64,000 nt of DNA from JAPORY01 sp965215385 (GTDB taxonomy: Bacteria > Pseudomonadota > Alphaproteobacteria > Rhodobacterales > Rhodobacteraceae). Below are positions 35,882 through 45,167 of the stretch, piece after piece; the first letter of the stretch is position 1, and each line of letters opens with the position of its first letter. The translations under genes were made by a program, and so were the position numbers. The DNA lies in assembly GCA_965215385.1 (NCBI GenBank), contig OZ244059.1:3410001-3474000 (forward strand). The letters run 5' to 3'. The notes under the pieces are model-generated. The model was not told where the DNA came from, searched no databases, and was given only the letters and a program-made list of their open reading frames with translations.

Positions 35882-37006
35882 ATGCCGATCACGCCAGCGA
35901 TTGTCACTTGGGCACGCGAACGTGCGGGGTTCTCTATCGACGCCGCCAGGGCTGATTTCCGGAAGATCACGGAATGGGAAGCTGGTGAATCATTCCCCAG
36001 CTATCCACAACTCGAACGCATGGCCAATAAGTTCAAGGTTCCAGTCGCCGTTTTCTTCTTCCCCAGTCCACCCGATCTACCTTCGATTGAGAGAACTTTT
36101 CGAACGCTTGGACCCGATCAGATTGCTGAGATACCGCCGCGCATTCGCCTACTCTTGCGCAAAGCCAGTGCCTTCCAAATGGAACTTGAAGCACTCAACG
36201 GTGGACGCAATCCGGCAACGCGACTGATCACCAAAGACCTGGCATTTTTGCCCTCAGACAATATCGAACGAATTGCTGCTGAACTGCGCGATTATCTCGG
36301 CGTCACGCTCAAGCAGCAATTTGCTTGGCGCGACGCCGATGTAGCATCAAAGGAGTGGCGGCGCACACTTCTCAACGTCGGCGTATATGTCTTCAAAGAT
36401 CAGTTTCGCGAACCGCAATATTCGGGCTTTTGCCTATACGATGATGAGTTCCCGATCATCTATGTCAACAATACGACCGCAAAAACTCGGCAGATATTCA
36501 CGCTGTTTCATGAGTTAGCGCATCTGCTCTTTCATACCAGTGGCATCGACACTGAAAGAGATGAGTTCATAAACCGTCTTGATGGAGACGAGCAGCGCAT
36601 TGAAGTTATCTGCAATCGTTTAGCCGCCTGTATGCTCGTACCCGAAAATAGATTTGATGAAGCTTTCGAAGGCAAGTCGCCGACACAAGCGACTGCGGCG
36701 GAGTTGGCTCAGCTCTTTTGCGTCAGTCGTGAGGCCATTTACCGGAAATTTCTTGATCGGGAGTACATTACTGCCGCCGACTACGAGAAAGCAGCTCAAA
36801 GGTGGGCAAGTCAAAGACAGCGGCCTGCAGCTGGAGGAGATCACTATAACACAAAGATAGCTTATCTTGGTGTGGAGTATGTCAACCTCGCCTTTCAGCA
36901 ATTCTACCAAAATCGTATTGACTACCGCCAACTTGCTGAAATCCTCGACACCAAGCCCAGAAATCTCTCCCGTTTGGAAGATGTCATCTCGGGGAGAACG
37001 ACTTGA
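35882..37006 (+). CDS. HTH/ImmA-IrrE family metallopeptidase
   Basis: A 374-residue protein. The N-terminal part is an Xre-like helix-turn-helix (ARERAGFSIDAARADFRKITEWEAGESFPSYPQ reads in that fold), and the C-terminal part an IrrE/ImmA zinc peptidase with HELAH at residues 210-214. Such proteins typically cleave or antagonise a partner repressor or toxin. The next gene, a DUF4411 PIN-like protein, overlaps by four bases. GGAGG lies 20 bases before this ATG but exactly eight bases before an in-frame ATA (35870, reading ISEAMPIT), suggesting a mutated or non-standard start. Confidence 0.9.
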   Translation: MPITPAIVTWARERAGFSIDAARADFRKITEWEAGESFPSYPQLERMANKFKVPVAVFFFPSPPDLPSIERTFRTLGPDQIAEIPPRIRLLLRKASAFQMELEALNGGRNPATRLITKDLAFLPSDNIERIAAELRDYLGVTLKQQFAWRDADVASKEWRRTLLNVGVYVFKDQFREPQYSGFCLYDDEFPIIYVNNTTAKTRQIFTLFHELAHLLFHTSGIDTERDEFINRLDGDEQRIEVICNRLAACMLVPENRFDEAFEGKSPTQATAAELAQLFCVSREAIYRKFLDREYITAADYEKAAQRWASQRQRPAAGGDHYNTKIAYLGVEYVNLAFQQFYQNRIDYRQLAEILDTKPRNLSRLEDVISGRTT

Positions 37007-37473
37007 GTTACGTCTTCGACACCAATACATTCTCCCAACTCTTTCACAGTTATTATCCCAACAGATTTCCGACGCTTTGGGATCAATTTACCACTTTGGT
37101 CGACAATGGTGACATCACTTCAACACGCGAAGTTGCACGCGAAATTGAAAGAGATCGAGTTGCCGCGCTTCGCGACTGGGCCAAAAACCATCGCTATCTC
37201 TTCCCAACGCCGAGTGCCGCTGAAGCGCTTTTTGTAACCCGTATCTTTAGAGTTGCGCATTTCCGACAGATCATTGACAAAAGGAAAATTCTTAAAGGTG
37301 GCTTGAACGCAGACCCATTCGTGATTGCGCGCGCCGCTACACTAGATGGAACGGTTGTTACACTTGAAAGCGAATCCCCACACAGTGCGAAGATACCCAA
37401 CATCTGCCAACACTTTCAGATTTCATGCCTGTCACTTGAAGGTTTCATGGAAGACGAAGATTGGATTTTCTAG
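37003..37473 (+). CDS. DUF4411 PIN-like toxin candidate
   Basis: A 156-residue PIN-like protein of the DUF4411 family: YVFDTNTF near the N-terminus supplies the first acidic metal ligand (Asp6), STREVAREIE the next, and ADPFVIARAATLDGTVVTLE the third. The predicted activity is an RNase toxin. The TTG start lies in the TTGA overlap with the ImmA/IrrE gene stop, showing translational coupling. The pair is a recurring toxin-antitoxin-like module in defence islands. The role is inferred from family and context. Confidence 0.85.
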   Translation: MSYVFDTNTFSQLFHSYYPNRFPTLWDQFTTLVDNGDITSTREVAREIERDRVAALRDWAKNHRYLFPTPSAAEALFVTRIFRVAHFRQIIDKRKILKGGLNADPFVIARAATLDGTVVTLESESPHSAKIPNICQHFQISCLSLEGFMEDEDWIF

Positions 37474-37553
37474 GAATAGTTGTGTTACTTGGTGTTTTGG
37501 TACTTGCCAAGAGCTCCAGACTCGTCGCGTCGTTATGAGGGTATTTTAGACCG

Positions 37554-38561
37554 CTAAATTCTAAGGTAAGTAACCTCAAATTGTTTTATTGCCCGATGTT
37601 CTTGAAAACGGTTAGCGAGGCTAAGAGCATCTCCTGCCGCAAAGAGCTGAAATATGTCTAAACCACGGTCCAGGGAGATTTTCCAGCCCGAATCGGTAAC
37701 GATATGACGTGCGTGAGACGCTCCAGAATCGTCATACTTCCAAGAAAATTCAATACCAGCAACTTGACAAGATGAAACAATTTTATCGAGGTAATCCGTC
37801 CGCTTGTCTATATCGTATTCGGTTGGAAGTGTGATAAGTTCGACTGCAATATGTTCCTCCTGTGCTTTTTGACGAATAATCATCTCTAGAAAATCCATAA
37901 CGTTGTTCGCTTGATGAAAGGTGCGGATGTATGGATCTGTTAAGACAATTCGCGACGCGCCTTTCAATCAAGAGCCAAATAAATTTTCGAACGTGACCCC
38001 TTTTCTATCTTCCCTATAAACTAGGTGACCTTCAAGCGGACCCGCTCTTGAGGCATCTACCTCAGCCAATCCTGTTTCCTTGGCTACTGCTGGATTTATA
38101 GTTTCTGCCGCTTTATCCTTGGCGCCTTCCGCATCGCAAGCGTCTCCCTCCGGATCGACGGCTCTGCTCTTGAAATAGAACGAAGGATATTCATCTTCTT
38201 CCAGAGTTGTAACTAAACACTTTTTCTCGTCGGGGCCGACGAAATAGAAGTCTGTTTCTGGATACGTGTTGTCGATGCGTTTCAACTGATCCTTGACCCT
38301 CTTTCTGCTCTTCACGGCTAGAAATAGTAACTCTTCAAGTTCGTCAGCGTTTGCTCCGCCGTCAGGAAAAATCAGTTTCAAAAACCCTGACATCGTTTTG
38401 TTGATCGCTTCTCGATCTCTCGTAGACATCTGATTGCTGATCATGAATCCGGCGTGTTGGAAAATCTGTGAAAAATCTTCGTTGCGAAGATGCCGCAGGA
38501 TTTCTGCAAGATAATCGACCACCGATTCAACACTGAGGTGCAACAATAGGCATTTTTTCAC
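37554..38561 (-). pseudogene. broken BrxL (BREX Lon-like) C-terminus with MIT_C domain
   Basis: From 38561 the reverse strand reads VVDYLAEILRHLRNEDFS, STRDREAINKTMSGFLKLIFP and KSRKRVKDQLKRID, the C-terminal region of BrxL, the Lon-like AAA+ component of BREX phage defence. The frame hits TGA at 37970-37968 after ENLFGS and continues in the same frame with LKGASRIVLTDPYIRTF to ARHIVTDSGWKISLDRGLD, a complete MIT_C phospholipase-D-like domain. As I recall, relatives carry both parts in one chain joined by FGPYLKGA-like sequence. Here the ATPase half is missing and a nonsense codon splits the rest. No other brx gene is present. Confidence 0.75.
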
Positions 38562-38738
38562 CCGCCTCTAGTGTTCTTCTGAACTGGTGAGCAGACCCCG
38601 GCTGAGATAAACACTGAAGTCTAGTCAAAAAAACGCCGGGGTTACACTTCATTGTTGAAAGCGGGTTGTCTAAAGTACAAAATCGTGCTTTTTCGGAGGC
38701 CTCGACATATGGCCTGCTGTAGCCGATGAAGCAAGAAG

Positions 38739-38758
38739 CCCCGTCTTTTAGGGCGGGG
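38739..38758 (+). repeat. IS200/IS605-like end hairpin
   Basis: CCCCGTC-TTTTA-GGGCGGGG, preceded by GATGAAGCAAGAAG and followed by AGTAGTCG, matches the general look of right-end hairpins of IS200/IS605 elements, which also form the 3' part of TnpB guide RNAs. No tnpA or tnpB is near. It lies 18 bases past the convergent-side end of gpt, so a terminator role is the alternative, though no T run follows on either strand. Confidence 0.4.
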
Positions 38759-38775
38759 AGTAGTCGCGCAGCTAG

Positions 38776-39279
38776 TCAGTCTCGATCTCGATAGGGCTCA
38801 ACGTACTGCAAAGCCATATCCCAAGGAAAAAAAATCCAAGTATCTTGCGAAACTCCGGTTATAAAGGTGTCGACTTGCTTTTCGCCAAGGGGCTTAGCGT
38901 ACACGGTGGCATAATGGGAGTTGGGATAGAGTCGCCGCACCAATTCTAGTGTCTTGCCAGTGTCAACGAGGTCATCAATGATGATATGACCACTTCCGTC
39001 ACCCATCATCGCTTCATTCGGAGACTTGAGAACCGTGGCACTCTCTTGTGTCTGATGATCATAGCTCTTGACACTGATGGTATCCACCGTGCGGATGCCA
39101 AGCTCTCGAGCGACAATCATTGCCGGTGCCATGCCGCCGCGGGTGATGGCAATGATTGCGTTCCAACTTCCGTGCTGCGGTCCCATACCGTCAAGCCGCC
39201 AAGCCAAAGCCCGTGCATCCCGGTGCAGTTGATCCCAACTAACATGGAAACCCTTTTCGTGCGGCAGTCGATCAGTCAC
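38776..39279 (-). CDS. gpt: xanthine-guanine phosphoribosyltransferase
   Basis: A 167-residue type I phosphoribosyltransferase salvaging guanine and xanthine to GMP and XMP. The PRPP-binding signature HIIIDDLVDTGKTLELV (about residue 97) and the TRGGMAPAMIVARELG loop are present. FFPWDMALQYVEPYR closes the protein with the aromatic purine-stacking region. Length is typical of the Gpt group. It lies just downstream of fabI on the same strand with 16 bases between. Confidence 0.95.
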   Translation of the reverse strand: MTDRLPHEKGFHVSWDQLHRDARALAWRLDGMGPQHGSWNAIIAITRGGMAPAMIVARELGIRTVDTISVKSYDHQTQESATVLKSPNEAMMGDGSGHIIIDDLVDTGKTLELVRRLYPNSHYATVYAKPLGEKQVDTFITGVSQDTWIFFPWDMALQYVEPYRDRD

Positions 39280-39295
39280 GATTTACCCTTGTTGC

Positions 39296-40102
39296 TTAAC
39301 CCTTGGTGATATCTGGCGCATCAACGGCCTTCATACCGACGGCATGATAGCCGGCATCGACATGGAGAATTTCGCCAGTGACGCCAGAGCCAAGATCAGA
39401 CAGCAGATAAAGGGCGGATTTTCCCACATCGTCAATCGTAACATTCCGTCGTAACGGAGAATTATACTGGTTCCATTTCATAATGTATCGAAAATCACCA
39501 ATGCCAGAAGCGGCCAGAGTTTTGATTGGTCCAGCTGAAATCGCGTTAACCCGAATGCCGTCCTTACCGAGATCTTCGGCCAAGTAACGAACCGATGCCT
39601 CAAGCGCGGCTTTCGCCACCCCCATCACATTGTAGTGTGGCATTATTTTTTCGGCACCGTAATAGGTCAGGGTAATCGCCGAACCACCCGAATTCATCAA
39701 CTGCTCGGCTCGCTGCATCAGTGCGGTAAAGGAGTAAACGGAAATATCCAATGAGGTAAGAAAATTCTGCCGCGAGGTATCAATGTATCGACCGCGCAGT
39801 TCGTTCTTATCAGAAAATCCAATTGCGTGCACGACAAAGTCGAGTGAATTCCACCGTTCACTGATGGCATCAAACAGAGCCGCGATTGAGGCTTCCTCAT
39901 CGACATCACATGGGAGAACAACGTCGGAATTGAGGCTGGCCGCCAAGGGCTGCACTCGCTTCCGGAGAGCTTCACCCTGATAAGAGAAGGCGAGCTCGGC
40001 ACCGGCGTTGGCAACAGCCTTGCCGATGCCCCAAGCTATTGAGCGTTCATTAGCGAGGCCCAATATCAGACCGCGTTTGCCGGCCATAAGTTGGTTTGAC
40101 AT
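39296..40102 (-). CDS. fabI: enoyl-[acyl-carrier-protein] reductase (NADH)
   Basis: A 268-residue short-chain dehydrogenase fold enzyme that completes each round of fatty-acid elongation. The N-terminal GLILGLANERSIAWGIGKA is the FabI nucleotide-binding form. The catalytic pair is in LTYYGAEKIMPHYNVMGVAKAALE, and AISAGPIKTLAASGI follows. ATG 40102 (MSNQLMAGKRG) is preferred because the 24 residues upstream have no similarity. Divergent from pdxH, a conserved alphaproteobacterial neighbour pair. Confidence 0.97.
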   Translation of the reverse strand: MSNQLMAGKRGLILGLANERSIAWGIGKAVANAGAELAFSYQGEALRKRVQPLAASLNSDVVLPCDVDEEASIAALFDAISERWNSLDFVVHAIGFSDKNELRGRYIDTSRQNFLTSLDISVYSFTALMQRAEQLMNSGGSAITLTYYGAEKIMPHYNVMGVAKAALEASVRYLAEDLGKDGIRVNAISAGPIKTLAASGIGDFRYIMKWNQYNSPLRRNVTIDDVGKSALYLLSDLGSGVTGEILHVDAGYHAVGMKAVDAPDITKG

Positions 40103-40209
40103 CAATACGCTTCTATCTACTGACCTTGACGATGGCAGTTCTTTAGGGGAAAGGTAGGGCTTTAGCAAGCACAAGCCGTGCAGAGATTAATCACTTTCTA
40201 GAGGGAAAA

Positions 40210-40815
40210 ATGAGTTGCAAAGGCGGGATATTTGCAGGCGATGAACCATTCAAAATCGCAAAGCGATGGCTACAGGAAGCCGAAAAAACTGAACTAAACG
40301 ATCCCAACGCGATTGCGTTGTCGACGGTAGATGATTCGGGGATGCCAAATGTTCGTATGGTACTGCTAAAGGAAATTGATACTGACTCGTTTGTGTTTTA
40401 TACCAACTACGGCAGTTGTAAGGCACGTGAACTTGACACGGCAAAACGGGCCGCATTTGTTTTGCATTGGAAATCTTTGCGGCGGCAGATCAGAGTGCGG
40501 GGATTGGTCGGTCGTGAAGAGGGGGCGGCGGCCGATGAATATTTCAACTCGCGATCACTCAAGAGCCGATTGGGTGCTTGGGCCTCACGGCAATCGCAGC
40601 CATTGGCAAGTCGCAAGGTTTTGATGGCTGAGGTTGCGCGAATTGGTGCTTTGTATGGACAATCACCGCCGCGGCCAGCGTTCTGGGGCGGTTATCGCGT
40701 AACTCCCATTGAAATTGAATTCTGGGCGGATGGTCGATTTCGGCTACATGATAGATTTGTCTGGCGGCGTGAGACGCCAGATAGTAAGTGGTCGACGCAG
40801 CGCCTAAGTCCTTAA
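40210..40815 (+). CDS. pdxH: pyridoxine/pyridoxamine 5'-phosphate oxidase
   Basis: A 201-residue FMN-dependent oxidase making pyridoxal 5'-phosphate. Conserved blocks are PNVRMVLLKEID, FVFYTNYGSCKARELD, AAFVLHWKSLRRQIRVRG, YFNSRSLKSRLGAWASRQSQPL, FWGGYRVTPIEIEFW and the C-terminal RLHDRFVWRR...WSTQRLSP. Full length. AGAGGGAAAA precedes the ATG. Divergent from fabI. Confidence 0.97.
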   Translation: MSCKGGIFAGDEPFKIAKRWLQEAEKTELNDPNAIALSTVDDSGMPNVRMVLLKEIDTDSFVFYTNYGSCKARELDTAKRAAFVLHWKSLRRQIRVRGLVGREEGAAADEYFNSRSLKSRLGAWASRQSQPLASRKVLMAEVARIGALYGQSPPRPAFWGGYRVTPIEIEFWADGRFRLHDRFVWRRETPDSKWSTQRLSP

Positions 40816-40957
40816 GCCAGTAGCGGCGTGGCGTGGCGTGTTCGAGACGGTTTTGAGGTTTTGGGCCAGCGACTACTTGGCGGCAGGTCTTGGCTTACTT
40901 CGCCGTTGGCTATGGCTGGGTATTCTGGCGCAGAGAACTGATAGCGCGGAGGGAAAA

Positions 40958-41422
40958 TTGAAGAAGATTGGGTTCAGTTTTTTCCTGTGGTTGACGATTG
41001 CAGTTAGTGCCACAGCTGAATGTCGTGAGACCCGTGCCAGCTTCCGTGGTGATTGGGGTCAAGCGAATTTTTCTATCGAACTTGCCGACAGTCCCGAGGA
41101 AAGAAGCAAGGGGTTGATGCATCGAAAAACATTACCCCAATCTTCGGGCATGCTGTTTATATTTGAGCAACCGCAACCAGTATGGTTTTGGATGAAGAAC
41201 ACATTGATTCCGCTTGATATCATCTTTATGGATCAATCGGGAACGGTAAATAAAGTCCATGAGATGGCGCAACCACACGACCTGACGCAAATTTATGGCG
41301 GTGATGATATCCAGTATGTTTTTGAAATCAACGGTGGTCTGGCTGCGGCATTGGGAATTGCTGCGGGAAGCCAATTGCGTCATCCCGCAATCGATCAAGA
41401 AATTGGGGCATGGCCTTGTTAG
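40958..41422 (+). CDS. exported DUF192 family protein
   Basis: A TTG start at 40958 lies five bases after GGAGG and gives a 154-residue protein with a signal peptide (KKIGFSFFLWLTIAVSATAEC). The mature part is a DUF192 domain: VELADSPEERSKGLMHRKTL-like block, SSGMLFIFEQPQPVWFWMKNT, PLDIIFMDQSG and FEINGGLAAALGI. A longer reading from 40838 would bury the signal peptide. Function of the family is unknown. It follows pdxH by 140 bases and precedes tRNA-Pro. Confidence 0.88.
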   Translation: MKKIGFSFFLWLTIAVSATAECRETRASFRGDWGQANFSIELADSPEERSKGLMHRKTLPQSSGMLFIFEQPQPVWFWMKNTLIPLDIIFMDQSGTVNKVHEMAQPHDLTQIYGGDDIQYVFEINGGLAAALGIAAGSQLRHPAIDQEIGAWPC

Positions 41423-41467
41423 GGCTATACACTTGCGACGATATCATATACCGTCGCAGTTTTGGTT

Positions 41468-41544
41468 CGGGGCGTGGCGCAGTCTGGTAGCGCACCTGTT
41501 TTGGGTACAGGGGGTCGTGAGTTCGAATCTCGCCGCCCCGACCA
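41468..41544 (+). tRNA. tRNA-Pro (anticodon TGG)
   Basis: Acceptor CGGGGCG/CGCCCCG, anticodon stem CCTGT/ACAGG with loop TTTGGGT (anticodon TGG), T-arm GAGTTCGAATCTC and encoded CCA. The C1 start base and G-C acceptor are typical of tRNA-Pro. Confidence 0.97.
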
Positions 41545-41762
41545 TATCAAGGCTTTTTCTAAGGAAGCAAATTTGCCGCCTTCATGCTTAAGCATTGCCT
41601 CAAGGTTAAAGCTGCGTCGGTGCTTGGGTTGTTTGGGTTGTGTGCGTCTGGGGATGGCGTAAACTTTTCCAAATCCACGCTTCCACTTGCATTTGAGGTA
41701 CCAAGTACCCGCTGGGTATCAAGGGCTTGAAGTGTTCATTGATTAGCATTGCTGAGGTAGTG

Positions 41763-42797
41763 ATGGCTGTTGCGGAAGATTTCTCGGCACTGATCGGCAA
41801 CACGCCGCTCATCCGCCTCAGGAAGGTTAGCGAACAAACAGGCTGCACCATTCTTGGTAAAGCAGAATTTTTAAATCCCGGCCAATCGGTCAAGGATCGA
41901 GCGGCACTGTTCATTATCCAAGATGCGCTCAAGCGGGGTTCTCTCAGCAAAGGCGGAACAATTGTTGAGGGTACGGCGGGAAACACCGGAATTGGGTTAT
42001 CGCTCGTTGGCGGTTCACTAGGCTTGCGCACGGTCATTGTTATTCCAGATAACCAGTCGGAAGAAAAAAAAGACGTGCTGCGATTAGCCGGTGCCGATCT
42101 TATCCAAGTTCCAGCGGTTCCTTATCGCGATCCAAACAATTTCGTGCGATATTCAGAGCGGTTAGCAATGGCGTTGCGGGATAGCGCATCAAGTGGGGTA
42201 ATTTGGGCAAATCAATTCGACAACACGGCAAATCGACAGGCTCATGTCGAAACGACTGGTCCGGAAATTTGGGCTCAAACTGAGGGTAAGGTCGACGGGT
42301 TTATCTGCGCGGTCGGTACGGGCGGCACGCTAGCAGGGGTAGCCGAGTATTTGCAGCCGAAAGGGATCAAAATTGGATTAGCAGATCCCATGGGCGCAGC
42401 TCTATATAATTTTTATACTCACGGGGAACTGACAACGGAAGGAGAGTCAATTGCCGAGGGGATTGGTCAAGTCCGCATCACCGAGAATTTAAGGCCGCTG
42501 CAACCAGATTTTGCCTACCAAATTACCGATGCTGAGGCCCTAACTTATGTGTTCGATTTGCTGCGTGAGGAGGGATTGATTCTTGGCGCGTCATCTGGCG
42601 TGAACGTTGCTGGTGCGGTACGGCTTGCGAAACAACTAGGCCCGAATCATACCATCGTGACGATTCTTTGTGACTACGGAACTCGGTATCAATCGAAATT
42701 GTTTAACCGTGAGTTCATGGCCAGTAAGGAACTTACGGTTCCGGATTGGCTCGGCCAATCAGGTTCGAAATATCCAACGGTATTTGAAGAGACTTAA
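41763..42797 (+). CDS. cysK: cysteine synthase family protein
   Basis: A 344-residue PLP enzyme of the O-acetylserine sulfhydrylase family. IGNTPLIRL leads to the Schiff-base Lys44 in LNPGQSVKDRAA; EGTAGNTGIGLS is the substrate loop; GTGGTLAGVAEYL binds the cofactor phosphate; GASSGVNVAGAVRLA follows. ATG 41763 after GAGGTAGTG is preferred over the ATG 12 codons upstream. It ends in TAATG overlapping the start of the MscS-family gene, so the two are coupled. Family members with other beta-replacement roles exist, so cysK is likely but not certain. Confidence 0.88.
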   Translation: MAVAEDFSALIGNTPLIRLRKVSEQTGCTILGKAEFLNPGQSVKDRAALFIIQDALKRGSLSKGGTIVEGTAGNTGIGLSLVGGSLGLRTVIVIPDNQSEEKKDVLRLAGADLIQVPAVPYRDPNNFVRYSERLAMALRDSASSGVIWANQFDNTANRQAHVETTGPEIWAQTEGKVDGFICAVGTGGTLAGVAEYLQPKGIKIGLADPMGAALYNFYTHGELTTEGESIAEGIGQVRITENLRPLQPDFAYQITDAEALTYVFDLLREEGLILGASSGVNVAGAVRLAKQLGPNHTIVTILCDYGTRYQSKLFNREFMASKELTVPDWLGQSGSKYPTVFEET

Positions 42798-45115
42798 TGT
42801 CAGATTACCGAACGCTTCTTCTGGTTATTTTCACCTTTCTTTTTGCGCCGAGTTTTGGCGCGTGGGCGCAAACGGAGGACTCCCCACTCGTTGACGCTGT
42901 AGCGTGGCAGGATCTCGTCGCTCGCACCGAACGGGCGATTGATTTGGGTCGGGCGTCCGATAGCGCATTTGTTGCGGTTCGAGCGGAACTTGTTGCGTTC
43001 CGTGAGATTTTCACCGAGGCGCAAAATGCGAATGCCGACCGTATTGCGCGGTTAGAGTCGCAGCTTGCGGTTTTGGCGGAAGCGATAGCGGGTCAAGAAG
43101 TCTCACCGGAGATTGCCGAGCGGCGCACTGATCTCAATCGCCAGTTGCAAGAGTTACTGACGCCGGTGCTCGCGGCACGAGAGGCCCTTGAACAAGCCGA
43201 CGGTTTGATTCTGGAAGTTGATCGAATTCTGGCAGAACGACGGTCAGACGTTTTGTTTTCGCTGGGGCCGATTCCTCTCAATGTCGAATATTGGCCGAAG
43301 GCCTGGGACGACTTATCTCGAGCCTATCAGACTATCGCGTTTGAGTTTCGCGAGGCCTACGCGAATCCGCTGCGCCGCGATCAATTTCTCGACAATTTAC
43401 CGCTCAATGTCTTCTTGGTTGTGGCCGGACTATTGCTGATCGTTGGTGGCCGTTCCTATGCGCAACGGTTATGTGCATTGGCGCGGAATTTCGGTGGGCG
43501 CGGGACCGGCGTATGGCATTTGGTCGCTTCCATATCTGGGGTAGTACTGCCAGTGCTTGGTATCGTGATGCTCACAGAGGCTCTTTTTGCAAGCGGCTTG
43601 GTGGGTCTTAGAAGTGGTCCAATCATTGCAGCGATCCCGTTGTGGGGCGGTATTGTGCTCTTGGTTGTTTGGTTGTGTTCTGAACTCTTTGCAACCGAGA
43701 GCCGCCAGCAACTTGTGTACTATGATTCGAAACAATGTCGGCAATTGCGTATGGTCGGCTGGACTTTAGCGTTACTGTTCGTCATCGCTATGGGCACCAA
43801 TGACCTTTTGGAAATCGAGGAGGTCTCGCAAGCGTCTCAGGTCGTTATCAATTTTCCGATTCTGCTTACCGCGGCAATTGTACTGATCATTGGTGGTCAG
43901 GTCTTGGTTCGGGGAGCCCAGGATTGGCTGCAGCAGCAACACGCCGACGGTGAGGGGTCGCCAGGGTTGACCCGAATTTTGTGGGTGTTGGGTCGAGTGT
44001 CTACCGCGGTCGGCGTTGGATCTGCAACGGCTGGAGCCGTTGGCTATATGCCGCTCGCCGAGGCCATTCTATATCCGTCATTAATTTCATTAACAATTTT
44101 TGCTTTTGTCAAGGTATTGCAGCGGTTTATCGCGGAACTTTGTGAGTGGCTAGTGGGACGCTCGCAAGAGCCCAAGCAAACGTTGGTGCCAACGCTAGCT
44201 GGCATTGTATTACTGATATTATCGACCCCGATCTTTGCGATTGCGTGGGGAGTACGACCCACTGCGCTGGTCGAAATTTGGATCCGATTCAACGAAGGTG
44301 TGGTACTTGGTGAGGCGCAAATTTCGACCGCGGATTTTGTTATTCTGATCGTCGTCTTTGCGGCAGGATATATGCTGACTAGGCTGTTCAAGAGTACGCT
44401 CGAAAACTCACTGCTGCCGAAAACGAGTATGGACCCCGGGGCTCAGACAGCCATAATTTCTGGCACTGGATATTTGGGAGTCTTTATTGCCGCGGTTGTC
44501 GCCATTACGGCTGCTGGTATTGATTTGAGTGCGTTAGCGATTGTAGCGGGAGCGTTGTCTGTCGGTATTGGCTTTGGTTTGCAGAATATCGTATCGAACT
44601 TTGTTTCTGGCATCATTTTGCTCATCGAACGACCGATTTCAGAAGGGGATTGGATCGAAGTCAATGGAAACATGGGGCATGTGCGCAATATTTCGGTTCG
44701 TTCGACGCGGATAGAGACCTTTGACCGCACAGATGTCATTGTCCCGAATGCGGATCTTGTCAGTGGCATTGTTACCAATTTCACACGAGGTAACACCCTT
44801 GGCCGGGTGATAATTTCGGTCGGGGTTGCGTATGGTTCGGACACGCGACAGGTTGAGGCAATTTTGTTGGAAGTCGCCGAAAGTCACGCGCTCGTATTGA
44901 AGGAACCGCCGCCGAGTGTGATCTTTCAGGGATTTGGTGCCGACTCACTTAACTTTGAAATCCGAGCAATTTTGGCTGATGTCAATTATGTATTAAGGGT
45001 GAAGTCAGAATTAAATCACGCAATTAATGCGCGGTTTAGCGACGCCGGTATTGAAATTCCCTTTGCGCAGCGTGACTTGTGGCTGCGAAATCCTGAAGCT
45101 TTAACCTCGCAATAG
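42797..45115 (+). CDS. MscS-family mechanosensitive channel with large periplasmic N-terminus
   Basis: A 772-residue protein. A signal peptide (LLLVIFTFLFAPSFGAWAQ) precedes about 160 residues of coiled periplasmic sequence of DUF3772 type (WQDLVARTERAIDLGRASD..., LGPIPLNVEYWPKAWDDL), then about ten membrane helices, and the MscS core: LSVGIGFGLQNIVSNFVSGIILL (pore-lining and adjacent), IERPISEGDWIEVNG, TFDRTDVIVPNADLVSG. It likely opens under hypo-osmotic stress. Its ATG overlaps the cysK stop by one base. Confidence 0.93.
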   Translation: MSDYRTLLLVIFTFLFAPSFGAWAQTEDSPLVDAVAWQDLVARTERAIDLGRASDSAFVAVRAELVAFREIFTEAQNANADRIARLESQLAVLAEAIAGQEVSPEIAERRTDLNRQLQELLTPVLAAREALEQADGLILEVDRILAERRSDVLFSLGPIPLNVEYWPKAWDDLSRAYQTIAFEFREAYANPLRRDQFLDNLPLNVFLVVAGLLLIVGGRSYAQRLCALARNFGGRGTGVWHLVASISGVVLPVLGIVMLTEALFASGLVGLRSGPIIAAIPLWGGIVLLVVWLCSELFATESRQQLVYYDSKQCRQLRMVGWTLALLFVIAMGTNDLLEIEEVSQASQVVINFPILLTAAIVLIIGGQVLVRGAQDWLQQQHADGEGSPGLTRILWVLGRVSTAVGVGSATAGAVGYMPLAEAILYPSLISLTIFAFVKVLQRFIAELCEWLVGRSQEPKQTLVPTLAGIVLLILSTPIFAIAWGVRPTALVEIWIRFNEGVVLGEAQISTADFVILIVVFAAGYMLTRLFKSTLENSLLPKTSMDPGAQTAIISGTGYLGVFIAAVVAITAAGIDLSALAIVAGALSVGIGFGLQNIVSNFVSGIILLIERPISEGDWIEVNGNMGHVRNISVRSTRIETFDRTDVIVPNADLVSGIVTNFTRGNTLGRVIISVGVAYGSDTRQVEAILLEVAESHALVLKEPPPSVIFQGFGADSLNFEIRAILADVNYVLRVKSELNHAINARFSDAGIEIPFAQRDLWLRNPEALTSQ

Positions 45116-45167
45116 TACTGTTTCTGACTTGCGCTTTTGGTTGGACTGTCGCAAAACGGAGGCCTTT

